The notes under the pieces: model-generated
The model's input: the letters and a program-made list of their open reading frames with translations, nothing else
Database searches by the model: none
Told to the model about the DNA's origin: nothing
From: Blastococcus mobilis
GTDB taxonomy: Bacteria > Actinomycetota > Actinomycetes > Mycobacteriales > Geodermatophilaceae
Assembly: GCF_900188025.1 (NCBI RefSeq)
Contig: NZ_FZNO01000007.1
Location: 62,001-126,000 of the forward strand
Reading direction: 5' to 3'
Length of the DNA: 64,000 nt
Shown: piece after piece, positions 1 through 9,702 of the stretch
Layout of the letters: each line of letters begins with the position of its first letter
How positions within the stretch are numbered: position 1 is the first letter of the stretch
Program-made: the position numbers and the translations under genes

Positions 1-791
1 CGCTTCGACAGCTTCTTGGTGCCCTCGCCGGTCACCAGCGGGAGGTGCCCGAACCGGGGCGTCCCGGCGGCCACGCCGATGTCGGTCAACGCCGCGTAGA
101 GCGCCAGCTGCCGGGGGGTGGACGGCAGCAGGTCCTCGCCGCGCAGGACGTCGGTGATACCCATCAGGGCGTCGTCCACCGGGTTGACGAATGGGTACAG
201 CGGCGCACCGTTGCCGCGGACCAGCACGAAGTCCGGCACGGCGCCGGCGGCGAACCGGACCTCGCCACGGACGAGGTCGGTCCAGACGAGGTCCTCGTCG
301 GGCATCCGCAGACGCAGCACCGGCGTCCGGCCCTCGGCGCGGAAGCCGGCCTTCTGCGCCTCGGTGAGGAACCGGTCGTGGTTGTCGTAGCCCAGCTTCG
401 GGTCCTGGCCGGCGGCCCGTCGGCGGGCGTCGACCTCCTCGCTGGTGGAGAAGGACTCGTAGGCGTGCCCCGCCGCGAGCAGCTTCGCCGCCACCTCCCG
501 GTAGAGGTCGTGCCGTTCCGACTGGCGGTAGGGCCCGTGCGGGCCGCCCACCTCCGGGCCCTCGTCCCAGTCGAGTCCGAGCCAGCGCAGGCTGTCGAGC
601 AGATGCCGGTAGGACTCCTCGGAGTCGCGGGCGGCGTCGGTGTCCTCGATGCGGAAGACGAAGGTCCCGCCGGCGTGCCGGGCGTGGGCCCAGTTGAACA
701 GCGCCGTGCGGATCAGGCCGACGTGGACGAGGCCCGTCGGGGACGGGCAGAAGCGAGTGCGGACCCCGGAGGAACCGGTCGGGGCGCTCAT
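1..791 (-). CDS. gltX: Glutamyl-tRNA synthetase, 3' part cut by window edge
   Basis: Class I aminoacyl-tRNA synthetase that charges tRNA-Glu in the cytosol. About 263 N-terminal codons are in the window; the rest lies beyond base 1. The protein begins [20 protein letters not shown] and has the HIGH-type motif as HVGL about 22 residues in, then [15 protein letters not shown], typical of GluRS. The last visible residues, GTKKLSK, are the KMSKS-type loop, so the cut falls inside the catalytic domain. Its ATG (791-789) overlaps the TGA of the upstream FAH gene as ATGA, which implies translational coupling. The pairing gltX/FAH hydrolase is the same as Rv2992c/Rv2993c in M. tuberculosis (from memory). 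A GluQ-like paralogue is unlikely given the length and motifs. Confidence 0.95.
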   Translation of the reverse strand, partial: MSAPTGSSGVRTRFCPSPTGLVHVGLIRTALFNWAHARHAGGTFVFRIEDTDAARDSEESYRHLLDSLRWLGLDWDEGPEVGGPHGPYRQSERHDLYREVAAKLLAAGHAYESFSTSEEVDARRRAAGQDPKLGYDNHDRFLTEAQKAGFRAEGRTPVLRLRMPDEDLVWTDLVRGEVRFAAGAVPDFVLVRGNGAPLYPFVNPVDDALMGITDVLRGEDLLPSTPRQLALYAALTDIGVAAGTPRFGHLPLVTGEGTKKLSK

Positions 792-1606
792 CGCGCGCCA
801 GCCGCGGTGGAGACGCCTTCGGCTGCCGCGACGCTGTTGGCCAGCGTCCCCAGGCCCTGGATCGTGGCCTCGACCCGCTGTCCGGGGCGGATGGGCCCCA
901 CGCCGGACGGCGTACCGGTGAGGACGACGTCGCCGGGCAGCAGCGTCATGACCTGCGAGATGTAGGAGATCAGCGTCGGCACGTCGAAGATCAGCTGGCT
1001 CGTGCGGCCCTGCTGGCGGACCTCGCCGTCGACGGCGCAGGAGACCTCGAGGTCGGCCGGGTCCAGGCCCAGCGCGCCGAGGTCGGTCTCGATCCAGGGG
1101 CCGATCGGGCAGAAGGAGTCGAAGCCCTTCGCGCGGGTCCACTGCCCGTCGCTCTTCTGCATGTCCCGCTCGGTGACGTCGTTGCCGATCGTGTAGCCGA
1201 AGATGCTGGCGGTGGCCTGCTCCGGCGTCACGTTGCGGGCGCCGCGCGCACCGATGACGACGGCCAGCTCGACCTCGTGCTGGACGTTGGTGCTGCCCGG
1301 CGGGATGCGGATGGCGTCACCCGGGCCGATGACGGCGGTCGAGGGCTTGAGGAACAGCAGGGGCTCGGTCGGGGCGTCCCCGGTGAGCCCCTTCATCTCC
1401 TCGATGTGCGCGGCGTAGTTCTTGCCGACGCACACCACCTTGCTGGGCAGGATCGGCGAGAGGAGCCGGATGTCGGCCTGGGCATGGCGGGCGCCGGTGA
1501 AGGAGATCCGGCCGAAGGGGTGGCCCTCGATCTGGGCGACCTGGCCGTCCCCGTCGAGGACGCCGAAGGACATGCCCTGGGGCGAGGCGAAACGGACGAT
1601 GCGCAC
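788..1606 (-). CDS. Fumarylacetoacetate hydrolase family protein
   Basis: 272-residue FAH-fold hydrolase/isomerase. The family includes 2-hydroxyhepta-2,4-diene-1,7-dioate isomerase, acylpyruvase and oxaloacetate decarboxylase; the substrate cannot be told from sequence. Metal ligands of the family are visible as H110-E111-V-E113 and D143 (GNDVTERD), with the conserved Lys160 (AKGFD) and the closing motif [11 protein letters not shown]. The length is normal for the single-domain family. The start is GTG at 1606, which sits 6 nt after a TAGCCT -10 element, so the mRNA is probably leaderless. It is the first gene of a two-gene unit with gltX (ATGA overlap). Orthologue by position of Rv2993c. 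Confidence 0.9.
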   Translation of the reverse strand: MRIVRFASPQGMSFGVLDGDGQVAQIEGHPFGRISFTGARHAQADIRLLSPILPSKVVCVGKNYAAHIEEMKGLTGDAPTEPLLFLKPSTAVIGPGDAIRIPPGSTNVQHEVELAVVIGARGARNVTPEQATASIFGYTIGNDVTERDMQKSDGQWTRAKGFDSFCPIGPWIETDLGALGLDPADLEVSCAVDGEVRQQGRTSQLIFDVPTLISYISQVMTLLPGDVVLTGTPSGVGPIRPGQRVEATIQGLGTLANSVAAAEGVSTAAGAR

Positions 1607-1612
1607 GCCCCG

Positions 1613-1618
1613 AGGCTA
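1613..1618 (-). promoter_or_regulatory. -10 element of the FAH-gltX unit (leaderless)
   Basis: Minus-strand TAGCCT ends 6 nt before the GTG start at 1606. This is the TAnnnT -10 spacing expected when transcription starts at the start codon. It faces the plus-strand -10 at 1637-1642, so each -10 lies about where the other promoter's -35 would be. Confidence 0.6.
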
Positions 1619-1636
1619 GTCCGGCCCCCCGACCCC

Positions 1637-1642
1637 TAAGGT
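1637..1642 (+). promoter_or_regulatory. -10 element of the VOC gene (leaderless)
   Basis: TAAGGT followed by 8 nt and then the ATG at 1651. No Shine-Dalgarno fits between. It is divergent to, and probably mutually overlapping with, the FAH promoter. Confidence 0.6.
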
Positions 1643-1650
1643 TCGCGCCC

Positions 1651-2028
1651 ATGGCCTGCCGTTTCTCCGAGCTCGTCGTCGACAGCCGCGACCCCGAGGC
1701 GCTCGCCGCCTTCTGGGCCGCCGTCCTGGATTACCGGGTCCTGGGCCGGGAGGACGGCGAGGTGGAGATCGGGCCCGATGTCGGGTTCGGCGGCGCAGCG
1801 CCCACCCTGGTGTTCGCCCCGGTGGCCGACCCCACGCCGGGCAAGGTCCGGCTGCACATCGACCTCAACGCCACGGACCGCGACCAGGAGAAGGAGCTCG
1901 GGCGGCTGCTGGGGCTGGGCGCCACGCGGGCGGACGTCGGCCAGACGGGGGACGAGGGCTGGCACGTGCTCGCCGACCCGGAGGGGAACCAGTTCTGCCT
2001 GCTCGAGCAACGTCTCGACCCGCTCTGA
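1651..2028 (+). CDS. VOC (glyoxalase-like) family protein
   Basis: 125-residue single vicinal-oxygen-chelate domain of the Glyoxalase_6 type common in actinobacteria. The start MACRFSELVVDSRDPEALAA is the first beta-alpha unit (SRDPEALAAFWAAVLDY). The C-terminus has the usual DPEGNQFCLLE strand that ends such domains. Family members include lyases, dioxygenases and antibiotic-binding proteins; nothing here fixes the substrate. It stands alone, divergent from the FAH gene, and ends against a 91-bp repeat array. The ATG is supported by a TAAGGT element 8 nt upstream. Confidence 0.85.
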   Translation: MACRFSELVVDSRDPEALAAFWAAVLDYRVLGREDGEVEIGPDVGFGGAAPTLVFAPVADPTPGKVRLHIDLNATDRDQEKELGRLLGLGATRADVGQTGDEGWHVLADPEGNQFCLLEQRLDPL

Positions 2029-2030
2029 CT

Positions 2031-2293
2031 GCCGTGTCGCGCCGAGTGGGGCCCGGAGGGTTCCGCGCAGGCGCGACGAAAGGGCTCTGCGTGGCAGGGG
2101 GACGGCAGCTGGTGACGTTGAGCCGTGTCGCGCCGAGTGGGGCCCGGAGGGTTCCGCGCAGGCGCGACGAAAGGGCTCCGCGTGGCAGGGGGACGGCAGC
2201 TGGTGACGTTGAGCCGTGTCGCGCCGAGTGGGGCCCGGAGGGTTCCGCGCAGGCGCGACGAAAGGGCTCTGCGTGGCAGGGGGACGGCACCTG
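2031..2293. repeat. Three tandem copies of a 91-bp repeat (family 1)
   Basis: Units start at 2031, 2122 and 2213, exactly 91 bp apart, each beginning gccgtgtcgcgccgagtggg. Units 1 and 2 differ at one base seen by eye (ctctgc versus ctccgc); unit 3 is cut short after gacggcacctgg. The core GCCGAGTGGGGCCCGGAGGG recurs, with changes, at 45419 and 45515, and more loosely near 22365 and 61840-61965. The array fills the space between two convergent genes. No spacers lie between units, so it is not a CRISPR array. Confidence 0.95.
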
Positions 2294-2300
2294 GCGGCGG

Positions 2301-2320
2301 TGTCGGCCGGTAGGCCGACA
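2301..2320. terminator. Bidirectional terminator hairpin between the VOC gene and cimA
   Basis: Perfect 8-bp stem, tgtcggcc (2301-2308) and ggccgaca (2313-2320), with a GGTA loop, placed between two convergent 3' ends. There is no clear T-run. Confidence 0.55.
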
Positions 2321-2323
2321 ATG

Positions 2324-3937
2324 TCATCGCCGGCGATGCAGGACGGCGTAGGTCAGCGCGTCGACCAGCGCGTGCCACGAGGCCTCGACGATGTTGGAGT
2401 GGACCCCGACCGTCGTCCACTCCCCCACCCCGTCGGTCGTGTCGATGAGCACCCGCGTGGTCGCGCTCGTGCCGCCCTTCCATCCGAGGATGCGGACCTT
2501 GTAGTCGGCCAGTGACACGTCGGCCAGCTGGGGGTACCGGCCGACCAGCGCCTGCCGCAGCGCGTTGTCCAACGCGTTCACCGGGCCGTTCCCCTCGCCG
2601 GTGCTGATGACGCGCTCGCGGGTGCCGTCCTCGTTCAGCAGGTGGACCTTCACCGTGGCCTCGCTGACGACGACGCCGTTGCCCCAGTGCTCGACGGAGG
2701 TCTTGTAGCTCTCCAGCTCGAACAGCGGCGGCGGCGCGTCGGGGAGCTGGCCCCGCAGGAGCAACTCGAAGGAGGCGTCGGCGGCCTCGAAGGACCAGCC
2801 GTCCGCCTCGAGCACCTTCACCTTGTCGACGACGCGGCCGACGGCGTCGCCCTGTCCCGCGAGCTCGATCCCGAGCTCCCGCCCCTTGAGCTCGACGGAC
2901 GCGCGGCCGGCCATCTCCGTGACCAGGATGCGCATGTCGTTGCCGACGACGGCCGGGTCCAGATGGTTGTAGAGCTCCGGGCTCACCTTGATGGCGCTGG
3001 CATGCAGACCGGCCTTGTGGGCGAAGGCGGAGGCGCCGACGAAGGGCTGGTGCTCATCGGGGGCGATGTTGGCCAGCTCGGCGATCGCGTGGCTCACCCG
3101 CTGCAGTTCGGGCAGGCACTCGGCCGGCACGACCGGCAACCCCATCTTGGTCACCAGGTTGCCGATCAGCGCGAACGTGTCGGCGTTGCCGGCCCGCTCG
3201 CCGTAGCCGTTGGCCGTCCCCTGCACGTGCCGCACGCCCGCCTCGACCGCGGCGAGGGAGTTCGCGACCGCACAGCCGGTGTCGTCCTGGCAGTGGATGC
3301 CCAGCGTGCCCGTCGTGCGCGCCCGCACGTCGGCGACCACCCGGCCGACCCCCATCGGGAGCATCCCGCCGTTGGTGTCGCAGAGGACGCCGACCTCCGC
3401 CCCCGCGGCGAACGCCGTCTCCAGCACCCGCACCCCGTAGTCCGGGTCGGCGGCGTAGCCGTCGAAGAAGTGCTCGCAGTCCAGGAACACGCGCCGGCCG
3501 TGGCCGACGAGGAAGGTGACCGTGTCGGCCACCATCGCCAGGTTCTCCTCCGGCGTCGTCCGCAGCGCCTCCCGGACGTGCCGCACGTGGGACTTCGCCA
3601 CCAGGCAGACGACGGGGGTCTCCGCATCCAGCAGCGCCCGCACCTGGGCGTCGTCCTCCACGCGGACTCCGGCCTTGCGGGTCGCCCCGAACGCGACCAG
3701 CTGAGCATGCCGGAGCTTCAGCTCGGTCCGGGCGCGGGCGAAGAACTCGGTGTCCTTGGGCAGCGCCCCCGGCCAGCCGCCCTCGATGAAGCCGACTCCG
3801 ATGTCGTCCAGCAACCGGGCGACGGCCAGCTTGTCGGCGACGGAGAAGCTCACGCCCTCGCGCTGGGCGCCGTCGCGCAGGGTGGTGTCGAAGACGTGGA
3901 AGCTGCTGGTGCTGGCGGCCGTGACATCGGCGGACAT
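2324..3937 (-). CDS. cimA: (R)-citramalate synthase
   Basis: 537-residue enzyme condensing pyruvate and acetyl-CoA to citramalate, the entry to the threonine-independent route to isoleucine. The DRE-TIM/HMGL domain starts with FDTTLRDGAQREG; further on are GIHCQDDTGCAVANS, GTANGYGERAGNAD and FAHKAGLHASA. The C-terminal ~150 residues form the LeuA-type allosteric domain (LESYKTSVEHWGN onward). The N-terminus and the NGYGERAGNAD motif fit CimA better than 2-isopropylmalate synthase. The start chosen is ATG at 3937, preceded on the minus strand by GGGAGAACACC. An open frame continues far upstream but through an attenuator. Expression is probably set by isoleucine through the leader at 3975-4062. 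leuB, which can act on citramalate-derived intermediates, is the next gene upstream. Confidence 0.92.
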   Translation of the reverse strand: MSADVTAASTSSFHVFDTTLRDGAQREGVSFSVADKLAVARLLDDIGVGFIEGGWPGALPKDTEFFARARTELKLRHAQLVAFGATRKAGVRVEDDAQVRALLDAETPVVCLVAKSHVRHVREALRTTPEENLAMVADTVTFLVGHGRRVFLDCEHFFDGYAADPDYGVRVLETAFAAGAEVGVLCDTNGGMLPMGVGRVVADVRARTTGTLGIHCQDDTGCAVANSLAAVEAGVRHVQGTANGYGERAGNADTFALIGNLVTKMGLPVVPAECLPELQRVSHAIAELANIAPDEHQPFVGASAFAHKAGLHASAIKVSPELYNHLDPAVVGNDMRILVTEMAGRASVELKGRELGIELAGQGDAVGRVVDKVKVLEADGWSFEAADASFELLLRGQLPDAPPPLFELESYKTSVEHWGNGVVVSEATVKVHLLNEDGTRERVISTGEGNGPVNALDNALRQALVGRYPQLADVSLADYKVRILGWKGGTSATTRVLIDTTDGVGEWTTVGVHSNIVEASWHALVDALTYAVLHRRR

Positions 3938-3974
3938 GGTGTTCTCCCGGTGCGGTGATGAAGGCCCGAACACG

Positions 3975-4030
3975 AAAAAGACCCCCCGGGTACGGGAGGT
4001 CTGCGCGCAGTCGGGAAGGTGACTGCGCGC
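3975..4030 (-). terminator. cimA transcription attenuator (pause hairpin plus terminator)
   Basis: Read on the minus strand, a perfect 10-bp stem gcgcgcagtc/gactgcgcgc (plus 4003-4012 and 4021-4030) begins in the leader stop codon. It is followed by a second stem gacctcccg/cggggggtc (3993-4001 and 3980-3988, loop TACC) and a TTTTT run (3979-3975). This is the layout of an amino-acid attenuator. The loop ACCTTCCC of the first hairpin could pair with CGGGGGGT of the terminator arm, giving a possible antiterminator; that pairing is inferred. Confidence 0.85.
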
Positions 4031-4062
4031 TAGCTGATGATGATCGTGCCGACGGTGTGCAT
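4030..4062 (-). CDS. cimA leader peptide MHTVGTIIIS
   Basis: Ten codons from ATG (4062-4060) to TAG (4032-4030) encode MHTVGTIIIS. Three consecutive ATC isoleucine codons directly precede Ser-stop. The stop codon is the first base of the pause hairpin, so a ribosome held at the Ile codons would cover that stem. This ties cimA transcription to charged tRNA-Ile, the end product of the citramalate route. No strong Shine-Dalgarno is visible; the peptide may be leaderless. Confidence 0.8.
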   Translation of the reverse strand: MHTVGTIIIS

Positions 4063-4332
4063 CGCCACATGAAAGCACGGACGACGCCGGGGGCGGACAG
4101 CCGTGTTCGCGCTCAGGGCGGACGGTGGCCGATGCCCTGCTCGCGGCTCCAGTCGACCTGGGGCGGACCTGCACGTCGCCGGAGATCTCGTCGACGACAG
4201 CGTCGCCGACCGCGCGTCGCACCTGCCACACGTCACCGACGTCGATCAGCCCCGGGGATGCCGTCGACCGGCAGCGCCCTTCGGTGGATGCGGCGGCGGC
4301 GTCGATGCCCGTCGCGGGACCTCTCGGCGGGT
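4063..4332. other. Gap between the cimA leader and leuB
   Basis: 270 bp with no gene I can support. A minus-strand frame around 4130-4240 reads LIDVGDVWQVRRAVGDAVVD with gene-like codon use. It has no good start and runs on through the attenuator, so it may be a gene remnant or chance. No clear -10 for the cimA leader was found. Confidence 0.5.
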
Positions 4333-5355
4333 TCAGCCCGAGGCGAGGGCGGCGAGCCGGTCGCCCACCTCGGTGGTGCGGACCGGGCCCTGGGGTGCCC
4401 GCGTCGAGAGGTCGAAGGCGACGGCAGCGTTGACCTTCTTCGCCTGCTCCGTGCGACCGAGGTGCTCGAGCAGCAGGCCCACCGACAGCACGGTGGCCGT
4501 CGGGTCGGCGATGCCCTGCCCGGCGATGTCGGGCGCCGAGCCGTGCACCGGCTCGAACATGCTCGGGTTGATCCCGGAGGCGTCGAGATTGCCGCTGGCC
4601 GCCAGACCGATGCCGCCGGTCACCGCGGCCGCGATGTCGGTGACGATGTCGCCGAACAGGTTGTCGGTGACGATGACGTCGTAGCGGCCCGGATCGGTGA
4701 TGAAGAACATCGAGGCGGCGTCGACGTGCTGGTAGGCGACGGTCACCTCGGGGAACTCGGCGGACACCTCCTCCACCGTGCGTGACCAGAGCCCGCCGGC
4801 GTGGGTCAGGACGTTGGTCTTGTGGATCAGCGTGAGGTGCTTGCGCGGCCGGGCGACGGCCTTCTCGAAGGCGTAGCGCACCACCCGCTCGACACCGAAC
4901 GCCGTGTTGAGGCTGACCTCGGTGGCGACCTCCTGCGGAGTGTCCTTGCGGAGCACGCCGCCGTTCCCCACGTAGGGGCCCTCGGTCCCCTCACGCACGC
5001 AGAGCATGTCGATGGGCCCGGGGTCGGCCAGCGGACTGGTCACGCCGTCGAACAGCTGCGCCGGGCGGAGATTGACGTGGTGGTCGAGCTCGAACCGCAG
5101 CCGCAGCAGCAGCCCGCGCTCGAGGATGCCCGGCGGCACGCTCGGGTCGCCGATCGCGCCGAGCAGGATCGCGTCGTGCCCGCGGAGCTCCTCGAGCACC
5201 GTGTCCGGCAGCAGCTCGCCGGTGCGCTGCCACCGCATGGCGCCCAGGTCGTAGTGGGTGGGCTCCACGTCGGGAGCCACTTCCCGCAGGACCTTCAGCC
5301 CCTCGGCCACCACCTCGGGACCGATCCCGTCTCCAGCGATCACTGCCAGGCGCAT
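4333..5355 (-). CDS. leuB: 3-isopropylmalate dehydrogenase
   Basis: 340-residue NAD-dependent decarboxylating dehydrogenase of leucine synthesis. In the citramalate route the same enzyme type oxidises 3-methylmalate. It begins [20 protein letters not shown]. It has [20 protein letters not shown] for metal and substrate binding and [16 protein letters not shown] near the C-terminus, typical of LeuB/isocitrate dehydrogenases; the length is normal. A GTG 12 nt upstream is in frame. The ATG at 5355 is preferred because TAGTGT lies exactly 8 nt before it, matching the leaderless pattern of neighbouring genes. It follows serA, separated by only 16 nt. Confidence 0.93.
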   Translation of the reverse strand: MRLAVIAGDGIGPEVVAEGLKVLREVAPDVEPTHYDLGAMRWQRTGELLPDTVLEELRGHDAILLGAIGDPSVPPGILERGLLLRLRFELDHHVNLRPAQLFDGVTSPLADPGPIDMLCVREGTEGPYVGNGGVLRKDTPQEVATEVSLNTAFGVERVVRYAFEKAVARPRKHLTLIHKTNVLTHAGGLWSRTVEEVSAEFPEVTVAYQHVDAASMFFITDPGRYDVIVTDNLFGDIVTDIAAAVTGGIGLAASGNLDASGINPSMFEPVHGSAPDIAGQGIADPTATVLSVGLLLEHLGRTEQAKKVNAAVAFDLSTRAPQGPVRTTEVGDRLAALASG

Positions 5356-5363
5356 GGTCACCG

Positions 5364-5369
5364 ACACTA
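5364..5369 (-). promoter_or_regulatory. -10 element of leuB (leaderless)
   Basis: Minus-strand TAGTGT, then 8 nt, then the ATG at 5355. It lies immediately after the serA stop codon, so leuB has its own start of transcription inside an apparently co-directional pair. Confidence 0.55.
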
Positions 5370-5371
5370 GG

Positions 5372-6973
5372 TCAGAGCGGGTTCAGGTCGGCGGACCGGG
5401 CCTCACGGGCCCCGATCCGGCCGGCGATGTCGCCCAGCAGCTCGGACGGCACTGGGCTGTCGACCGTGACGGCCATCAGCGCCTCACCTCCGCGTGTGGT
5501 CCGGCTGACCTGCGCGCCGGCGATGTTGATCCCGGCCTCACCGAGGGCCGCGCCCACGGTGCCGACGACGCCCGGGCGGTCGGTGTAGATGAAGAACAGC
5601 AGGTAGCCCGAGAGGTCCAGGTCGATGTCGAAGCCGTCGACCTCGGTCAGCTTCGGCACCTGGTTCTTGCCGAAGAGGGTGCCGGAGACGGTCACCTGCG
5701 TGCCGTCGGCCATGGCACCGCGCACGGTGATCAGATTCCGGTAGTCGGGGCTCTCGATGTCGCTGGCCAGCGACACCTCCAGGCCCCGCTGCTCGGCCAG
5801 CAGCGGCGCATTCACGTAGGTCACCTGCTCCTCGACCACATCGGAGAAGACGCCCTTGAGGACCGCGAGCTGCACCACCGACACGTCGAACTCGGCGATC
5901 TTGCCGCGCACCTCGACGCTCACCGACTGCGCCAGCCCCCCGGCGACAGCGGTGAACACCCGCCCGAGCTTCTCGGCGAGCGGCAGACCCGGCCGGACGT
6001 CCTCGGCGACGACGCCGCCGGCCTGGACGTTGACCGCGTCGGGGACGAAGTCGCCCTGCAGCGCCAGCCGCACCGACCGCGCGACGGCGGTGCCGGCCTT
6101 GTCCTGCGCCTCGGTGGTGGAGGCGCCCAGGTGCGGTGTGACGACGGTGTTGGGCAGCCCGAACAGCGGGCTGTCGGTGGTGGGCTCCTTGGCGTACACG
6201 TCGATACCCGCGGCGCGCACCTGCCCGGACTTCAGCGCGTCGGCCAGCGCCTCCTCGTCGACCAGGCCGCCACGGGCGGCGTTGACGATGATGACGCCCG
6301 GCTTGGTGGTGGCCAGCTCCGCTGCACCGATCAGACCGAGGGTCTCGGGGGTCTTCGGCAGGTGGATGGTGATGAAGTCCGATTCGCGGAGGAGCTCCTC
6401 CAGCGGAACCAGTCGCACCCCCAGCTGGGCTGCGCGACCGGGCTGGATGTAGGGGTCGTACGCGATGAGGTTGACACCGAAGGCCGCCAGGCGCTGCGCC
6501 ACGAGGACGCCGATGCGCCCCAGGCCGACGACGCCGACGGTCTTGTCGGTGACCTCGACGCCCATGAACTTCGACCGCTTCCAGGCCCCCTCGCGCAGGG
6601 AGGCGTCGGCGGCCGGGATCTGCCGGGCCGCCGCGAGCAGCAGCGCGACGGCGTGCTCGGCGGCGCTGACGATGTTCGACGTCGGCGCGTTGACCACCAT
6701 CACGCCGCGCTCGGTGGCGGCGGAGACGTCGACGTTGTCCAGTCCGATGCCGGCCCGCGCGACGACCTTGAGGTTCGGCGCGGCGGCCAGTGCCTCGGCG
6801 TCGATCTGGGTGGCGCTGCGGATCATCACCGCCGCCGCGTCTGCCAGGGCCGGCAGCAGGGCGGCACGGTCGGCACCGTCGACGTGCCGGATCTCCACGT
6901 CGGTGCCGAGTACCTCCAGCACACTCGGGGCGAGCTCTTCGGCGATCAGGACGACGGGCATGGTCGTGGTCAC
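5372..6973 (-). CDS. serA: D-3-phosphoglycerate dehydrogenase
   Basis: First enzyme of serine synthesis, oxidising 3-phosphoglycerate with NAD. 533 residues, the long actinobacterial form like M. tuberculosis SerA1. Domains in order: substrate-binding part; Rossmann NAD domain ([17 protein letters not shown]) with catalytic Arg ([13 protein letters not shown]) and His ([11 protein letters not shown]); the intervening ASB domain (~320-450); and a C-terminal ACT domain ([15 protein letters not shown]) that binds serine for feedback inhibition. The GTG at 6973 is taken as start because TAGGCT sits 8 nt before it. An ATG four codons later would give 529 residues. Confidence 0.95.
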   Translation of the reverse strand: MTTTMPVVLIAEELAPSVLEVLGTDVEIRHVDGADRAALLPALADAAAVMIRSATQIDAEALAAAPNLKVVARAGIGLDNVDVSAATERGVMVVNAPTSNIVSAAEHAVALLLAAARQIPAADASLREGAWKRSKFMGVEVTDKTVGVVGLGRIGVLVAQRLAAFGVNLIAYDPYIQPGRAAQLGVRLVPLEELLRESDFITIHLPKTPETLGLIGAAELATTKPGVIIVNAARGGLVDEEALADALKSGQVRAAGIDVYAKEPTTDSPLFGLPNTVVTPHLGASTTEAQDKAGTAVARSVRLALQGDFVPDAVNVQAGGVVAEDVRPGLPLAEKLGRVFTAVAGGLAQSVSVEVRGKIAEFDVSVVQLAVLKGVFSDVVEEQVTYVNAPLLAEQRGLEVSLASDIESPDYRNLITVRGAMADGTQVTVSGTLFGKNQVPKLTEVDGFDIDLDLSGYLLFFIYTDRPGVVGTVGAALGEAGINIAGAQVSRTTRGGEALMAVTVDSPVPSELLGDIAGRIGAREARSADLNPL

Positions 6974-6981
6974 AGGGCGAC

Positions 6982-6987
6982 AGCCTA
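6982..6987 (-). promoter_or_regulatory. -10 element of serA (leaderless)
   Basis: Minus-strand TAGGCT, then 8 nt, then GTG at 6973. No Shine-Dalgarno precedes either possible serA start. Confidence 0.6.
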
Positions 6988-7127
6988 GGAGCGTCCGCAC
7001 AGTGGGACGACACCGCACCGGCGAACGGCGGCCCCGTCGACGGCGGGGGTCACGCGCTTGTGCCCGTCCGCCCGCCCGGACATCCTGGCTGTGGGAGTCG
7101 GGGACGCCGGCGCCGACGGAGGAGATC

Positions 7128-7907
7128 ATGAGCCAGTCCGATGACCAGGGCCGTCCCGGCTCCGGCCAGCCCGCGCAGCCCTCCGGCGAGCCCCCGTACG
7201 ACCAGCCTGGGTACGGGCAGCCGCAGTACGGCCAACAGCAGTACGGCCAGCAGCAGTACGGCCAGCAGCAGTACGGGCAGCCCCCGTACGACCAGTCGGG
7301 GTACGGGCAGCCGCAGTACGGCCAGCAGCAGTACGGGCAACCGCCTTACGGGCAGCAGTACCCGGCGCCGGGGGCCTACGGGGGCCAGTACACGCAGCCC
7401 GCCTACGGCCAGCAGTACGAACAGGCTCCGGCGTACGGGCAGTACGGCTCCGGACAGCCGGCCAGGCCCGGAACCGTGGTCACCGCGGCGGTCCTGGGGT
7501 TCGTCTTCGGTGCCTTCGGGGTCATCGTCACGCTGCTGACGTTCGTGGCCGGCTCGGCTGCGTCGTCGGTCTTCGGATCCCTGACCGACGACGACGCGGC
7601 CACGGGCATCTTCGCGATCGTGATCCTGTTCGCTCTGCTGCTGGGGATCTGGACGGTCGTCACCATCTGGGGCTCGGTCTGGGCACTGACCGGCCGGAGC
7701 CGGGTGTTGCTGATCGTCGGAGGTTCGATCGCCGTCCTGTTCACCCTGGTCGGGTTCCTCGCCAGCATCAGTGACAGGGCTTCGGGCGCGGGCGGCGTCG
7801 TCTGGAGTCTGCTGTTCCTCGTGGCCGCGATCGCGATCGTCGTCCTGCTGTCGGTGCGGTCGTCGGCGCAGTACTTCGCGGTGCACCGCGCCCGCCGGCG
7901 CGGCTGA
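7128..7907 (+). CDS. Membrane protein with Gln/Tyr/Gly-rich N-terminal tail
   Basis: 259 residues of unknown function. Residues ~20-115 are a low-complexity tail of YGQQQYGQQ-type repeats with almost no charge. The rest has four hydrophobic segments (roughly 117-145, 160-185, 195-215, 225-245), so the tail is probably cytosolic and the body is a four-helix membrane domain. A 30-residue block ([19 protein letters not shown]) is duplicated. The start is ATG at 7128 behind CGGAGGAGATC. It is divergent from serA and followed 150 bp later by another small membrane protein with a Pro-rich tail. Similar tails occur on many actinobacterial membrane proteins; no function is assigned. Confidence 0.85.
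   Translation: MSQSDDQGRPGSGQPAQPSGEPPYDQPGYGQPQYGQQQYGQQQYGQQQYGQPPYDQSGYGQPQYGQQQYGQPPYGQQYPAPGAYGGQYTQPAYGQQYEQAPAYGQYGSGQPARPGTVVTAAVLGFVFGAFGVIVTLLTFVAGSAASSVFGSLTDDDAATGIFAIVILFALLLGIWTVVTIWGSVWALTGRSRVLLIVGGSIAVLFTLVGFLASISDRASGAGGVVWSLLFLVAAIAIVVLLSVRSSAQYFAVHRARRRG
7191..7340 (+). repeat. In-gene duplication of a 90-bp (30-codon) block
   Basis: cccccgtacgaccag starts at 7191 and again at 7281, exactly 90 bp apart. Each is followed by near-identical tyrosine/glutamine codons (cagtacggccag units). The unit is a multiple of three, so repeat-number change keeps the frame. Confidence 0.85.
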
Positions 7908-7993
7908 GACCTCCGTCGGTCGCCTCCCCCGACGTCGTCCCCCGGGCGGGTTCAGGTTCGTGTCGTAGGTCACGCCACGTCCCACGCCGGCCA

Positions 7994-7999
7994 TAGACT
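7994..7999 (+). promoter_or_regulatory. Possible -10 element of the DUF805 gene
   Basis: TAGACT 58 nt upstream of the ATG at 8057. No convincing -35 was found. A normal leader with Shine-Dalgarno AGGAGG (8041-8046) would follow. Confidence 0.4.
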
Positions 8000-8056
8000 C
8001 CGCGCGCCATCGCTCGGCCACGTCGGCCGGGTGTCTGACCAGGAGGAATGCCGCCC

Positions 8057-8554
8057 ATGACGAACCCCACCGGTTCCGACCCCACCTATCCGCAGGGCGG
8101 CGCCCCCCAGGGGCAGCCCGGCTGGGGCACGCCTCCGCCGCCGCCCGCCGGCTACGCCCCGGCGCCCGCGTACGCAGGCGCAGCTCCCGCCGGACAGATG
8201 GGCATGGCCGAGGCAGTACGCAGCGTGCTGTCCCAGTACGCCACCTTCTCGGGACGGGCACGGCGCTCGGAGTACTGGTGGTTCATGCTGGCCTCCGTCA
8301 TCGCCTCCGTCGTCGCCTCGATCGTCGACACGGCGCTCGGAGTCTCGATCCTGTCCCTGATCCTCACCCTGGGCCTGCTGATCCCGAGCCTCGCGGTCGG
8401 CGTGCGGCGCCTGCACGACATCGGCAAGTCTGGCTGGTGGATCCTGATCGGCCTCATCCCCCTGGTCGGCGTGATCGTCCTGATCGTCTTCGCCTGCCAG
8501 GACAGCGAGCCGGGCACCAACCGGTGGGGTCCGTCGCCGAAGCACGGCGCCTGA
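8057..8554 (+). CDS. DUF805 family membrane protein
   Basis: 165 residues: a Pro/Gly/Ala-rich cytosolic tail (~1-50), then the DUF805 domain with the usual features FSGRARRSEYWWF, VRRLHDIGKSGWW and a closing GTNRWGPSP. Three hydrophobic segments follow the RRSEYWWF motif. The family is widespread and its function is unknown. An ATG at 8048 is in frame, but AGGAGG ends only 1 nt before it. The ATG at 8057 leaves a 10-nt spacer and is preferred. The gene ends against a strong bidirectional terminator shared with ilvC. Confidence 0.9.
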   Translation: MTNPTGSDPTYPQGGAPQGQPGWGTPPPPPAGYAPAPAYAGAAPAGQMGMAEAVRSVLSQYATFSGRARRSEYWWFMLASVIASVVASIVDTALGVSILSLILTLGLLIPSLAVGVRRLHDIGKSGWWILIGLIPLVGVIVLIVFACQDSEPGTNRWGPSPKHGA

Positions 8555-8570
8555 CCGGACGCGCAGACGC

Positions 8571-8606
8571 GAAGTGCCCCGTCACCGCGAGGTGACGGGG
8601 CACTTC
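8571..8606. terminator. Bidirectional terminator between the DUF805 gene and ilvC
   Basis: Perfect 16-bp stem gaagtgccccgtcacc/ggtgacggggcacttc with a 4-nt GCGA loop, between convergent genes. The A/T-poor flanks give no long T-run, but the stem is among the strongest in the window. Confidence 0.9.
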
Positions 8607-8613
8607 GTCCGTC

Positions 8614-9702
<1,089 letters not shown>

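Noticed and set aside
2031-2293. CRISPR array
   Set aside because: The 91-bp units are contiguous with no variable spacers and no cas genes.
3938-4231. In-frame extension of cimA upstream of the ATG at 3937
   Set aside because: It would pass through the terminator, pause hairpin and Ile leader; the ATG at 3937 has a good ribosome site and CimA normally starts there.
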